From assembly GCA_020746105.1 (NCBI GenBank), contig CM036622.1, positions 12,758,487 through 12,822,486 of the forward strand: a DNA stretch of 64,000 nucleotides. Reading direction: 5' to 3'. Below, piece by piece: positions 41,001 to 50,775 of the stretch. Made by a program: the position numbers and the translations under genes. The notes beneath the pieces are model-generated. The model saw nothing but the letters and a program-made list of their open reading frames with translations, made no database searches and was not told where the DNA came from. Origin of the DNA: Trogon surrucura. Taxonomy: Eukaryota; Chordata; Aves; Trogoniformes; Trogonidae. How positions within the stretch are numbered: position 1 is the first letter of the stretch; each line of letters begins with the position of its first letter.

Positions 41001-43022
41001 AGGGAACCATCCGGAACACAGTCACCCCAACACATAAACGGCTGCATTGACATTAGTGGAAATACTCATGTGTTCAAAATCAGGCATGTGCTAAGGCAAT
41101 GATGCCCACTCTTCTGCAGCTGAGCGCCACGTGAAAAGTGGGAACGTTCTGGGTGTCACCGAGGCCAGATGCCCACGCGTGGCTTCAGGAGACATCATTA
41201 AGTGCTTGTTTGTTTGTATATTTGGTAGTGTCTGAATAACAGAAAGCCTGGAGGTGAAAAACATGTAACAATTGCAGACTAATGGGAAAGGCTCTCACCA
41301 TTAATGCCTGAAACTGCAGTTTAGTGCCTAAACTGCAGTCAAAGACAGAAAGGAAATTCATGCAGACTCCCAAGCTGGCATTAGACTAGCAAGTTCATGA
41401 GCTAAGAGAAGCCAAATCAATACAGACCGGCTGCAGACACTTACTCCAAGTCCCAAGCAAGTTTTGCTGCTCACACTGAGCTCAGGGTGAGCTGCAGGCA
41501 CATTTATAACTGCAATGTGTGTCAGAAACACCCTTCAGTTCAAATATTTATTAAACTAGAGAATTTTGTTATAGGATGGGTTTACTTTATACATACATAA
41601 TCACAGTCCACAAAGCCTTTCCTTAGGTAGGCCAGAACTAGCTAGTGGGGAGGACTGCTTTGCAGGGTCAAGGCTGTTGGGTCTCCCTCACTCGTGTTCA
41701 GGTTGCATCTCAACAAACATGTACAGGAAATTATTGTTGGAATTAGCATTTAAAAATTAATTGGGATGTCCTTATTCATACAAACCCTCCCTTTTTATAG
41801 AACTTTGAATATAACAGCATGAAGGAAATCCGGCTTGGGTCTGCTCCGCTGTTTTGCTTTGATGTCAGACACGGGAAGGTTATCCCTCAAAACTGTACAA
41901 AGGACCCAGACAAGAGCCAGCAGCAGTGGGATGTCCAGGAGGTCAGTGGTGACTCTGCCAGGAGGGGGAGGCAGCTGACGGCGATGACTGTGGGATCACT
42001 GGGTGATTGACAAGGGAAGGGATGAGGTATTTGAGGTGCAAGTTTCACTTCTGTACCATTTTCACCCATGAAAATGAGGATGCCTCTTGGCTGTTCACAC
42101 CATCTATGTGAAATAAATTTGATTTAAAAAAACAAATTACAGGAATTCTACCTGAATTCATATGTCCTCATTTTAACTGTCTGAGTCTCCTTACAGGGAA
42201 TCATAACGAGTGGCTATGAAAAGAAGAGCAGGGCTAATCCTTGCCCACTTTTTTTTTTGATAGAGGAAGGGTCTGGGAATCCTCCCAGATGAGAGCCCTT
42301 TGGGAGCAGGGGAAACATTAGAATTCCTCCTGCATTGTAAGATAAGAACAAACTTCCTATTAGAGGAATTCAGTATTATTCAGTGAACTTCGCCCAGCAG
42401 AGCAGGAACTCCTCTACGAGACTGAAAAATGTCATGCTGTAGGACAGCCTGGGACAATAGCAGTAACTGTAGTTGTAGGGATGCTACAGTCCTCTGGTAC
42501 AGTTCCTACTGTAATTTGTTTTGGTTCCTAAGAGAAGTACTGGTCCCTTTGAAATTGCATGGCCTGTAGTACTGTAGAAATGCTGATAACAACCTGTACC
42601 CACAGGAAACAAACAGTCATGGAAAAAAAAGAATTATTGAGTTCTGCACCTACGGCTCCTGTCAGCTTTGAAAGGAATTACAAACACTCACCATGCCCTG
42701 GGCTCAAAACTAAATTGAGTGATTATGTTTGGAACAATACTTAAAAAATTTTGTACAACCAGCCATTGCTGGTCATCTATTGTATGTAACAAGTTTTAGA
42801 AACATGGCCTAGCTTTTACTGGACAATGCTTATTTTTAATTTGTTCTTTCTTTCCTTCCTTCTCTCATCTTTTAGAATGGAATGATTGTACATATCCCGT
42901 CTGGCAAATGCATAGAGGCAGAGAAGAGTGAAGATGAGATGGACTTGGTTTTGTGTGTATGTAACAAGAACGCAAATCAGATGTGGCAATTTGAACATTC
43001 CCATGTGCTACGTCAGAGATGA
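19537..43022 (+). CDS. GALNT15: Polypeptide N-acetylgalactosaminyltransferase 15, complete ten-exon coding region
   Basis: Joined exons 19537-20084, 24594-24760, 25441-25645, 33925-34092, 34692-34809, 35573-35767, 39514-39654, 40859-40960, 41801-41941 and 42876-43022 give 1,932 nt, or 643 aa (human GALNT15 is about 639). All introns are GT-AG and the frame is unbroken. The family transfers GalNAc from UDP-GalNAc to Ser/Thr, the first step of mucin-type O-glycosylation, in the Golgi. Visible parts are a cytosolic basic tail, a Leu-rich signal anchor at about residues 14-33, a stem to about 170, and a GT-A catalytic domain. The manganese ligands are D286-S-H288 and H420, and a WGAEN motif lies at 392-396. 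A ricin-B lectin domain starts at about 515, with CAD 523, QQW 589-591 and QMW 630-632. Paralogue choice rests on the close match to human GALNT15 (VRHPL-C-L-QQ junction, DDLSQQG) and on the neighbour DPH3. Introns 2, 4, 5, 7 (apart from repeats), 8 and 9 hold nothing else I recognise. Confidence 0.95.
20258..20271. repeat. C14 homopolymer in the CpG island
   Basis: Fourteen consecutive C, preceded by GCCCCCG. The minus strand is G-rich and could form quadruplex or cause polymerase slippage. The run length should be treated with caution in the assembly. Confidence 0.85.
20366..20389 (+). other. G-quadruplex-type motif in intron 1
   Basis: Runs of four, five and seven G separated by one- and seven-base loops. 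The last run can supply two tetrads' worth of strands, so a four-run quadruplex is possible on the coding strand and in nascent RNA. Formation is inference. Confidence 0.5.
20552..20568 (-). promoter_or_regulatory. CTCF-type binding motif
   Basis: On the minus strand this reads GCCGCCAGGGGGCGCTG, a near-perfect fit to the CTCF core CCASYAGRKGGCRS in its common CCAGGGGGCGC form. It lies in the intron 1 CpG island, 468 bases past exon 1. A motif of this strength is often bound in vertebrate cells, but occupancy here is unproven. Confidence 0.65.
20900..24593. other. GALNT15 intron 1, remainder
   Basis: AT-richer intron sequence after the CpG island. I see no supported coding frame, no recognisable mobile element and no RNA gene in it. 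Exon 2 follows a standard pyrimidine tract and AG. Confidence 0.65.
24594..24760 (+). CDS. GALNT15: GALNT15 coding exon 2 (residues 183-238)
   Basis: The acceptor ATGCAG precedes it. The exon begins by completing the Leu codon, then CLQQ. It carries the GT-A core start: [20 protein letters not shown], then the nucleotide-binding-side DDLSQQ. It ends one base into a Gly codon before donor GTAGCC. Confidence 0.95.
25441..25645 (+). CDS. GALNT15: GALNT15 coding exon 3 (residues 239-306)
   Basis: Acceptor TCTGACAG. Encodes [12 protein letters not shown], then [16 protein letters not shown], and the catalytic DSH motif in VFMDSHCE (D286, H288), which in this family binds Mn2+ and UDP-GalNAc. The donor is GTAAAT. 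The last codon (Arg) is completed in exon 4. Confidence 0.95.
27250..27396 (+). mobile_element. MIR-like SINE fossil, plus strand
   Basis: The stretch follows the order of the MIR core and tail. It has a CTTGCCCTC...CTGTCCCTCTTTCCC region like the MIR CTTAACCTCTCTGTGCCTCAGTTTCC, then CTGTAGAATGGTGATAATAA like CTGTAAAATGGGGATAATAA, then an AAGTGTAAAGCA block near the end. It is heavily diverged, as expected for an amniote-age SINE. The call was made by eye against the remembered consensus. Confidence 0.5.
27876..27951 (-). mobile_element. MIR-like SINE fossil, minus strand
   Basis: Reads as the reverse complement of the MIR core: TTATCCCAATTTTACAG, a TGGAAA stretch, then GGCTTGCTCTGGGTGATGACAG like ACTTGCCCAAGGTCACACAG. 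It lies 480 bases from the plus-strand MIR-like fossil and faces it. Confidence 0.5.
33925..34092 (+). CDS. GALNT15: GALNT15 coding exon 4 (residues 307-362)
   Basis: Acceptor TTTTTCAG after a T-rich tract. Encodes [30 protein letters not shown] and QSPISPIR, the stretch just before the Gal/GalNAc-transferase motif. Donor GTAACA. The Arg codon is completed in exon 5. Confidence 0.95.
34692..34809 (+). CDS. GALNT15: GALNT15 coding exon 5 (residues 363-402)
   Basis: Acceptor TGTGCAG. Encodes [18 protein letters not shown] followed by [12 protein letters not shown], the conserved family motif WGxEN with E395 and N396. Donor GTAAGA; it ends at a codon boundary. Confidence 0.95.
35573..35767 (+). 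CDS. GALNT15: GALNT15 coding exon 6 (residues 403-467)
   Basis: Acceptor TTGTTTCAG. Encodes [20 protein letters not shown], in which H420 is the third metal ligand of the family, then [17 protein letters not shown], the end of the catalytic fold. Donor GTAAAG; phase 0. Confidence 0.95.
38318..38400 (+). mobile_element. CR1 LINE, 3' end fragment in intron 6
   Basis: Sequence shows AGTGGTCACGGTAGT, GGTTGATGGTTGGACTAGAT, GATCTTAGAGGTCTTTTCCAACC and the terminal ATGATTCTATGAT. This is the 3' end of the CR1 subfamily group with the GGACTAGATGATCTTAGAGG signature. It is in the same orientation as GALNT15. Confidence 0.9.
39514..39654 (+). CDS. GALNT15: GALNT15 coding exon 7 (residues 468-514)
   Basis: Acceptor CATAAAG, an AAG-type 3' site with a good pyrimidine tract. 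Encodes [20 protein letters not shown] then FLSNVYPEL, the linker between catalytic and lectin domains, ending FSGK. Donor GTAAGA; phase 0. Confidence 0.94.
39870..39930 (-). mobile_element. Possible MIR-type SINE remnant in intron 7
   Basis: AAGCCAGCCAGGAGCTGAACCCAGGTTGTC followed by GTCCTAACC resembles the minus-strand MIR box-B side (AGAGCCAGGATTCGAACCCAGGTCT). It is short and diverged, so the call is tentative. Confidence 0.35.
40052..40175 (-). mobile_element. CR1 LINE, 3' end fragment in intron 7, antisense
   Basis: The reverse complement of a CR1 tail. The terminal octamer occurs as CACAGAAT three times, followed by GAGGTTGGAAGAGACC, AAAGATCATCTAGTCCAACC, a C-rich stretch and GCAGGACCACC. 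The match fades beyond about 40,175. It lies antisense to GALNT15, 400 bases past exon 7. Confidence 0.9.
40859..40960 (+). CDS. GALNT15: GALNT15 coding exon 8 (residues 515-548)
   Basis: Acceptor CTTACAG. Encodes [12 protein letters not shown]...[12 protein letters not shown], the first (alpha) repeat of the ricin-B lectin domain with its CAD triad (C523, D525). Donor GTACTG; phase 0. It is too short to stand out as an open frame and was found by following the protein family across the gap. Confidence 0.92.
41801..41941 (+). CDS. GALNT15: GALNT15 coding exon 9 (residues 549-595)
   Basis: Acceptor TTTTTATAG. Encodes the beta repeat of the lectin domain: [14 protein letters not shown] (C567, D569), VIPQNC and QQQWDVQE. 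The donor is GTCAGT, weaker than the usual GTRAGT. Reading through it hits a stop within about 70 bases, so splicing to exon 10 is required for full length. Confidence 0.93.
42876..43022 (+). CDS. GALNT15: GALNT15 coding exon 10 (residues 596-643 and stop)
   Basis: Acceptor ATCTTTTAG after a long CT-rich tract. Encodes [15 protein letters not shown] then [19 protein letters not shown], the gamma lectin repeat with C607, E609 and QMW, ending at TGA 43020-43022. The last few residues (HVLRQR) are family-variable. Confidence 0.95.
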   Translation, partial: NGMIVHIPSGKCIEAEKSEDEMDLVLCVCNKNANQMWQFEHSHVLRQR

Positions 43023-43226
43023 CTGACAGGTCTCTGTGGATGTCAAGTCTCCAGAATTTAACATTACTTCTGTTTTCTTGCATGGACAAGACAGGTATTT
43101 GTGTTTGCTGTAGCATGCAGGGAAGCTAGGAAGGTCACTCCTTTGAAAGCCTGGCTCAGAGAGTTGCCGTCAGTTCCTGGTTTATTCAGCTCTAGCTAAA
43201 ATTTCTGCTTGTTCTGTGAAGTAGGG

Positions 43227-43232
43227 AATAAA
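43227..43232 (+). terminator. GALNT15: First candidate GALNT15 poly(A) signal
   Basis: AATAAA 205 bases past the stop codon, the first such hexamer in the 3' region. A second lies at 43775-43780. Both are canonical. Which is used, or whether a longer 3' UTR exists, cannot be decided here. Confidence 0.45.
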
Positions 43233-43716
43233 GATACTGTGAGCATCAACAGATTCTCAGCTCCGCTATTGCAGAAGACAGCTAAGTTCGCCCTTTGAAG
43301 GAAACATGGAAAATTGGCTGCCAGACAGCTTGTCTTTAGTATATTCTGTGACTTCTGAGGATACAGGAAAAAGAATGTTTGTGAAACTTTTGAAACTGTA
43401 AGAGGAAGCCAGCCAAACCAGGATAAGGGTTTAGCCTTGTTTTACAGTGCATTGGGCTCACATAAAACAAAGTATGTTTTGTATGCATAAAAATTGTAGA
43501 TGTTTTCAGATGTAATAGCTAAAATTCTGGTTTCCAACTAGCCAAACTTCTACCCTCCATGAGATTGCACAGAGCATAAATTAGCACTTAATTATGCACT
43601 AACTGCTCTAATTGACTTGGAATACCAACAGTCCTCAGCGTTTGGCACACCCTTCCTTAAATGCTTTGTCCACAGCCTGATTTGGATGGGAGAATGAGAC
43701 TGAAAGATTAACAACT

Positions 43717-43735
43717 TTTGTTTGTTTGTTTGTTT
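43717..43735. repeat. (TTTG)n microsatellite
   Basis: Between four and five TTTG units, in the probable GALNT15 3' UTR between the two poly(A) hexamers. Confidence 0.8.
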
Positions 43736-43774
43736 AATGAAATTTAAGAACAACTTTTCAGGAAACTTTTGTGG

Positions 43775-43780
43775 AATAAA
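43775..43780 (+). terminator. GALNT15: Second candidate GALNT15 poly(A) signal
   Basis: A canonical AATAAA 753 bases past the stop codon, following a (TTTG)n repeat. It would give a 3' UTR of roughly 0.77 kb. Confidence 0.4.
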
Positions 43781-46700
43781 GAAGAAGATTGAACTAGATT
43801 AGAAAGAAGGGTAACAACTTCCCTGCTTGAAATGGAAAGTATCAGTGACTTCCATTCGCTCTGAAAAAGCTATGGGGTGAGCTTGTTATTCCAGTGACAA
43901 ACGTGTCTGCTGAAAACAGTAACCGAAGGGAAATGGCAGGTTTCAATAGTGGCTACTTCGGAAAAAATACCAGTGCCTACTTCCACTTGCTTGTAGCCTG
44001 CACTGAGTCTTTCACACTGCGAAAGTACGTCTTTCACACTTTATTTTAGCCAACAAGGTCTTTTAGATTCTTGCTGTCTCTTGGATCTCTACGCTGATCC
44101 TCAAAAGGCAGCAGCATAAAAGATTTTATAAACAAGCCGCTTCTGCAGAGCCCACATCCCTGCATCCCTGCTGACCTCCTGTCCTTCAGAGAAGTGTGTG
44201 AGCGTTGACGTTAGGCAATGAGCATGGTCTCACCCAGCATGCACCAGCAAAGCAAACTTCTATCAGCATTTGTTCTATCAGGCACTTTGGAGTTAAAGCC
44301 AATGATGATGACGCTTTCCAAGAGCCTGCTAAGTAAGACAGATCAACAAAGATTGGGAGTCTTCCCACATCAGCACCACACCTGATTTACAGTATAAATA
44401 AGTCATAGCCAAATGTATTTGTTAAAGGGGAAAGGCATCATTAATGAAACTTAATTTGTTTTTGAGGTTTTTTTTGCAAGAGACAGAAAATTGTGGGGGT
44501 TTTTGTTCAATGTGCAGTACATTGTTTGAACTTCAGAGAAAGGAAGGAATAGCAGAACGTTTTGCTCAGAGTCTTCCAGTCACCTGCTCTTGGTAAATCA
44601 TAATAAATTGGTTTCAGGCATATAAAATTGGTTACAACAGAAGACATGAAGACCATTCTGTGTTGTGTTGTCCAAAACCCTTCCTAGCAGGGTCCCTGTT
44701 TGCTTAAAGCACTTAAAGTGTTACAGATTCCACACCATGTCCAAGCATCATGCCAATCATCCCAATTACCATTTACCCTTTCTTTGATAGCATCAGAATC
44801 TAATACCGTTTGCTGCTGCATCATTTCAAATTTCCTGTGACATTCTTGAAAACACTTCAACTTTCATCTGAAAGGATGGTAGCTACTTCTTCTAGAGCAC
44901 CAACTGATCCCTGATCATTGCCCAAATTGAGGGTGAGAAAAGAGGATTTTTAAAATTGCATAAAAGCTAAGTGAAATGCTGTTTTAATGACATGTGATTC
45001 CTTTATTTTAAATTATAAGTATGCCAGATTTTTTAATTATGTATTATTTATTATTTTTGGATTCTACACTGGGAATATCATTCCATCAGCATTTAGCTTA
45101 ATGCTAAAAAAAATGTGTATACAAATATGATAATTGATCACAAGTGGGATTTATCACAAACAAGAATGAAAATATTTTTGGTTTAGAGAGGAAATGTTTG
45201 AGATTAAACTTGAGATGTGGATATCCTCATCTTATACTGCTTTTTAATATAATGATAAAAACCTAGCAAATAAGGCTTGATGTAGATATATGTATAATAG
45301 AAAAATACATTATATGATACCTCTTCCAACAATAAAATGAAAATATATGGTTCAGTACCATTTAAAAAATAATTGTTATTATACTTGTTTCTCTTAGGAA
45401 CAGTGTAAATTTCCAAGGGAACTGAACTTCAGAGCAGAGGCCAGAAGAGAGCTGCAGTGTGGCCTAGGAGGTCTCTGTACGGGAACAGCCAGGGGACAGG
45501 GATTGCTGGCCATGCTGTGCAGCATATATCCCTCTAATATAAACAGAACTTGTTATTGCACACAAAAAAAACTCCAAAGGGACAACATCTATCCCATGTT
45601 TTTCCTAGTTTTCTTCCTGTTTCCCTTTCGAATGGATTGGTTGGTTGTACCAATGCTGTTTCCCTGTTGTGGTCGTTTACGCTTTGCCCCTGTGGTTAGA
45701 TCCACCAACTAGAACCTTCTCCTCCCAGGGGTTGTACAGGGGACACAGCAAAGGGTCTCTGCTAAGGATTTTCCTCATTTTTGCCCATCTTTCAAAACAA
45801 TGCTAGCAGACAGTGATACTATGAGCATCACAAAACGTGGAATTACTTTTAGCTCTGTATTTAGAGAGGGAAAACATTTCAGGTTCCTCTAATTCCCATT
45901 GACAGGAGAGAAACACAAGAACAAAATGTTTCGGGCAAGAACAGCATAGCAGTTTTAACTTTGAAGGTCTCCAAAGTAGAGCCTTGGGCAAGAGCAAAGA
46001 AATTCCAGCATAACACAAATAAATATCTTATAGTCTAACTCCACCTGTTTCTTTGAATTCAGCAGCCCGAGCATGAGCCAAACCCACCCATGAAGCTGAG
46101 CTAAAAGGTCAGATTCAAGAGCAGGTCACCTTTCAGCTGACAAAGCTTACTAAATAGCCTGGTTTACTCCTCTTCCAACTATCTGGAAAACGAAGAACAT
46201 AAAGGCTTGAAGTATTATTCAACTTACTTCCAAACCTTGACCCAGCTGATGCAGTTGGCATTGGCCATAGTTTGAGCTTTGTCGGTGAGGTCTCATCACT
46301 AACACAGAGAAACAGAATGGCAGCTTTTTTTTCTGTGTGTTACACTGAAATTTGAACAGAGGGAAGGTTAGAGCAACCTTTGTGCTAAATCCTGCAGCAC
46401 AGACATGTCCAGGGCATCTCTCAGTCCATGTGTCAGTGCCTCTAGGTCCTCCCTTAGAGACGCCAACTGAGCTGTATTACTGTCTGCTCACCAAAATGCA
46501 ACAGCTTCCATTACAGATTTCGCCAGGAAGGAATGGGGCTATGCTGCGGCAGCAAAGACAAGAACAGTGACAGTCTAGATTTTCCTAACAGCTGGAAGGT
46601 GACATGTGAGTGAGAGCTTTCATATTCTGCCTTTATATCTCATTTTATCTCCAGCAGTTTGGTTCAATTTATGAACGCATCAGAAGAGAGTGTTTTGCAA

Positions 46701-46826
46701 ATATTGGTAACTTCTTGGCTCATGTTTTTAAGCTATGCAAACTGCACATTTCTGCCCTGAATAAAGTGTATCAATGCACAGTGGAATACTGTATTTTTAT
46801 TCCTCTTCATTGTGATATGACTGGCT

Positions 46827-46880
46827 AATATCTCTTTTTTCCTTATGCCACAGAATATCTCTTTTTTCCTTATGCCACAG
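46827..46880. repeat. Exact tandem duplication of a 27-base unit
   Basis: Two identical head-to-tail copies (46827-46853 and 46854-46880) of a unit that starts AATATCTC and ends TTTTTTCCTTATGCCACAG. Identity of the copies implies a recent duplication. Each copy ends in a pyrimidine tract plus CAG, the shape of a 3' splice site. Confidence 0.95.
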
Positions 46881-47197
46881 CTGGTCTGCAAAGAACCCCG
46901 TCAGAAAGCCTCCAGAGGCAATACCTTCATTTAGCAGTCACCTAATGGTCTTACACAAATGTACAGGAGGACTCTAGCTCCACTAACATCTTACAGGGTG
47001 TCTGATTTTATACTCCTTCGCCATAATTTCTGCCAGTTTCAGTGGAAAGGTCTGAACAGGTACTACAGAAGATGAGTCCCAGGAAAGCATGATCTCAGGC
47101 AAGACAGCTCATGGCTGGAGAGATGTACGTAAAAAAAAATCTCGCTCCATGACCTGGGGTAATAGGCACAGTGGGTTTGAGGTCTTTTTAGCTGCAA

Positions 47198-47225
47198 TTT
47201 TTTTTTAATTTTTTTTTTTTTTTTT
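47198..47225. repeat. T-rich tract
   Basis: Twenty-eight bases of T interrupted only by one AA. No element body is seen beside it. Confidence 0.8.
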
Positions 47226-50200
47226 GTAAAATAGCTATCCCATTTAGGGATTAGTATGCATTAGGTACTTGGGATGGGATCCACGTCTTAGCTGCAGCCC
47301 CCTAATCAGAGGTCACAGCTGGGCTAATTGTCTGAGTTTCTTCTACTGGTCAGCAGAGAACACTTTCAGAGGTAGTTTTCAAAGGCAAGTAGTTTAAGAT
47401 GGATGACTGACTATCTCGAAGTGCTTGCTTTCTCTACTGATCAGAGAGGAACTCTTAATGATTAATTTAGGTGGCATGTGTAGCTTTTAAACTGAAGCTA
47501 GGTGGAACATCACCAAAGGGTATCCAGGCTAAAATCCCTCCCAGAAGCCCAACTCCAGCACCCAGCCCTTCTGATTTCCCCCCAAATCTGGCTTTAGGCA
47601 CAGAGATAACAGCCAAGAACAAACTCTCTTGCTACCATCTGCAGTTTCCTCAAATAAGCTTACATCCAACAGCATAATTTTCTTCAAGATCACTTCTTTG
47701 TTCACAAACCGAGAGACCTCCCTATGTAGGATGCTGTGTTACAGCATGATCGGGTCCCAAAGGAATAGGAGTTTATATTTTCAAAGGTCTCTGTAATATT
47801 TCAAAGATGTTAACTCTAATAATAAAGACAAATTTTCTGTAGCTTTCTGCTGAGTAGGCTAGAAAGTTATAGCGGAATTTTCATGATACAGAACAGATAG
47901 AGGTGTCAGGATTGTTAGCAAGATTCTTCTTTTTAGCTTGAACATCAGTTATACACAGACCAGTCTAAAACCTGAATACATTATTCAGTTTCTAAGTAGC
48001 TACACAATGACCTTTGTTAAAGTCCGTGACCTTTGGTTACACTATAATTTACACTAACGGTAATTTTGTGTTATAATTTGAGAAGATGGTGAAAATAATC
48101 CATTTTTAAAAATATGCATTCTATAAAACCACTAAATTTATTTTAAAATAATCTAAACTATGATGTGCAATTATTTGAAAGATTACTACCACAAATTTCC
48201 ATTCTTTGCCATGTATTTAATAGTCTCTCAGTCTTACAGACTGATAATGATTTAATAATGTCACATATTGTTATAGACATAATTGAACTTCAAAGGATTA
48301 CATCCTTTAATATTATGTTTTTCATAGTAATTTTTCTTAACTTCTTAACTTAATATCCTATTAGGTAAAAACTCTTTTCTTACAGTCTTTTTTCATCATT
48401 TAATGTGGCATTTACATGAAAATTTAATTGCAGATATGAAAGAAAATCAACTGGTACCTTGATGTATCAGGAGTTCACCTCTAGAGATTTAGTACATCAG
48501 ATATTTATATCTGAGTACAAACCATTGGGATGCTGTTTAAAACACAGTATGTTCTGTCAAACCCTCTTGATGTACGTGGTTTGGGATTATTGAACATACC
48601 AAAAATGGTCAAAAGCTGTAGCCAAACCAAAAATGTTTAATGCAGAACAGTCCTACAGAGAAGACAGGTCATTGCATTAGTGTTGTCCTCTTTTTTATCC
48701 CTTTTGTACGCACACATCGCCTGCTTTGCTGGCTTCAAAATCGAGGCAAGCAGTGAACAAAGAGACAGCTTCATAATCAGAGTATTTCAAGTGGGCAGAT
48801 GCGTAAAACTCATCATGTCAATTAAAAATAAGGTTTGCAGTAAAATTCTCATTGGCCAAATTGTCTCTAAAACACTGCCTTTTTGTCTTCTTATCTAATT
48901 TGTGTGTGTCATACCCATCGAAAACTCCTCGTCTGTTGTGCCAAGAGCGGCTTTTGCTTACCAATCAGTCAACAAATCCCACAGCCTGGAAAACCGCTCA
49001 GTCTGACTGTGCAACCAACGCTGCCCGAGCCCACGCCGGGCAGCTGATGGATCACCAGCTGCCGGAGCAAGACCCCAGATGGTGGCAAGAGCCACTTCTT
49101 TGGGGCTGTTTGCCGTTGACTCCTTTATTTGCAGAAGCAAAGGAAACATTAATTTCCTAGCGTAAGAAATGGCCGTCTGTCTGTGGTGTCTGCAGAGACA
49201 TGTGCATGTAGGGCCTCAGGAACGGAGCCCGGTGCTGATGCTAAGGAAATAACTTTTAGTTTTACATAAACAATGAGAGGTTTCGGCTCCAGTTCCGGCT
49301 GTTGGAACAACCTCCTGCATGCAGTCCGTGACAGTGCTCTTAAGATTCCCTAGTGCCAAGAACAACTTTTAAATCAGTGGTGAGAGGGAAGGGTGAAACA
49401 AAATAGGTCTTGACACTGAAAAATAACTTGATGAGCAGAATAAGTACAATGAGACTATAATTTGCTAATTACAAGAAAATGTCCATCTTTTCTGAAAAAC
49501 ACAGTATTTCCTACTTTCATGCAATGTTAGATGTTGTAACATGATGCTCAGACTCGGCAGAGAGTGTTGATTCTCTTTTGCAGAATTTCCAAGGTTTCTG
49601 AGTTCAGTCTGATTTCATTGTGGACCAAGATCCAGCATTTCCTTACTCTGTGAAACAGAGCTGGGATGCTCATGCAAGGCTTGATGAAAGAGGTTCCCAG
49701 GCCAGGCTGCCTATGGCAAGGTGTTGGGCTCTGCTTCCTTGTCATCCTGTCATAAGAAAGACCATTTTCCTCTGGGATGTCGTTCAACAAGCTGGCAAAT
49801 TTTGGCTAAAAAAAAAATTGGTTTGCTGGAATTTTCCTTGCCAGATCTAGTGAACATGTTTATAACAATTACATGCTAGAAAATACTGATGACTCAGCCG
49901 AATAAGGAAAATCAACATTCATTTTTTAATGGAGGGAAGGAATCGGGGAAAAGTGTCAAATGAGAAAAACTGAATTGAATTTCAATTCCCAAGTATGTCC
50001 AGGCATTTCTTCTAACTGCGCTGGAGCACGGTAGCACGGTAGAACAACCCAACAGTACAACAGTACCAGCAGCCTCAGGTTTATGTTGCAAATACTGGCT
50101 CCTAGTGGTGTGCCTGGCAAGGAAAGCTTTTCTCTACGTTTTCATGCAGTCCGGCCATTTGCTCGCTCTCTGTTGTCCTCAGCACCTGAGGTGACTTTCA

Positions 50201-50756
50201 TCTCTCCCCACCTGCAAAAGCAAGCTCTGGAGGGGAGAGGACGAAGCAGAAGCCTGGGGATTAGGAGCCCAGAAGCAAGCCCTCGGCACTCTTTCAGCTG
50301 GTGGTAGCTGCCCTGCTGCTTAGTATCTTGGCATTTGATTCACTCTTGGTTTCCCCCAGCGCTTCACTTGTCAGATTTGAGCAGCCTGAGCCTTCTGCTA
50401 CAACTCAACCCTCCCTGCTCTGGCTTGGGTGGCATGACAAACTTCCTGAGCATCGTCCAGGTGTAAGAAAAGCTCACATCCCACTCCTCGGCAGTGTGAC
50501 AGGAATGCACAGAAATCACTCAGCAGTAGAGGACACACTAATCTTTAGTGTCCCACGGCCAGATGCCACTCCTCAAGCCTGCCTAGCGCTAACCCATCCT
50601 GTCAGCCTGTCCGCTAAGGTTCTGGTGACCTGACACTCAGGTCCACCTTGAGAGAATGCTCTTATGTCAAATACTCGCATGCATCATGCCTCCTTTCTTT
50701 GTTAATTTTTGTGCCTCCTTTCCTTATTATTTTTAAAAGCCCTAGTGGCAGAATTT

Positions 50757-50775
50757 AAAAAAAAAAAAAAAAAAA
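50757..50775. repeat. Poly(A) tract of 19 bases
   Basis: Uninterrupted A run. The sequence to its left shows no retropseudogene or SINE that I recognise. Confidence 0.8.
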
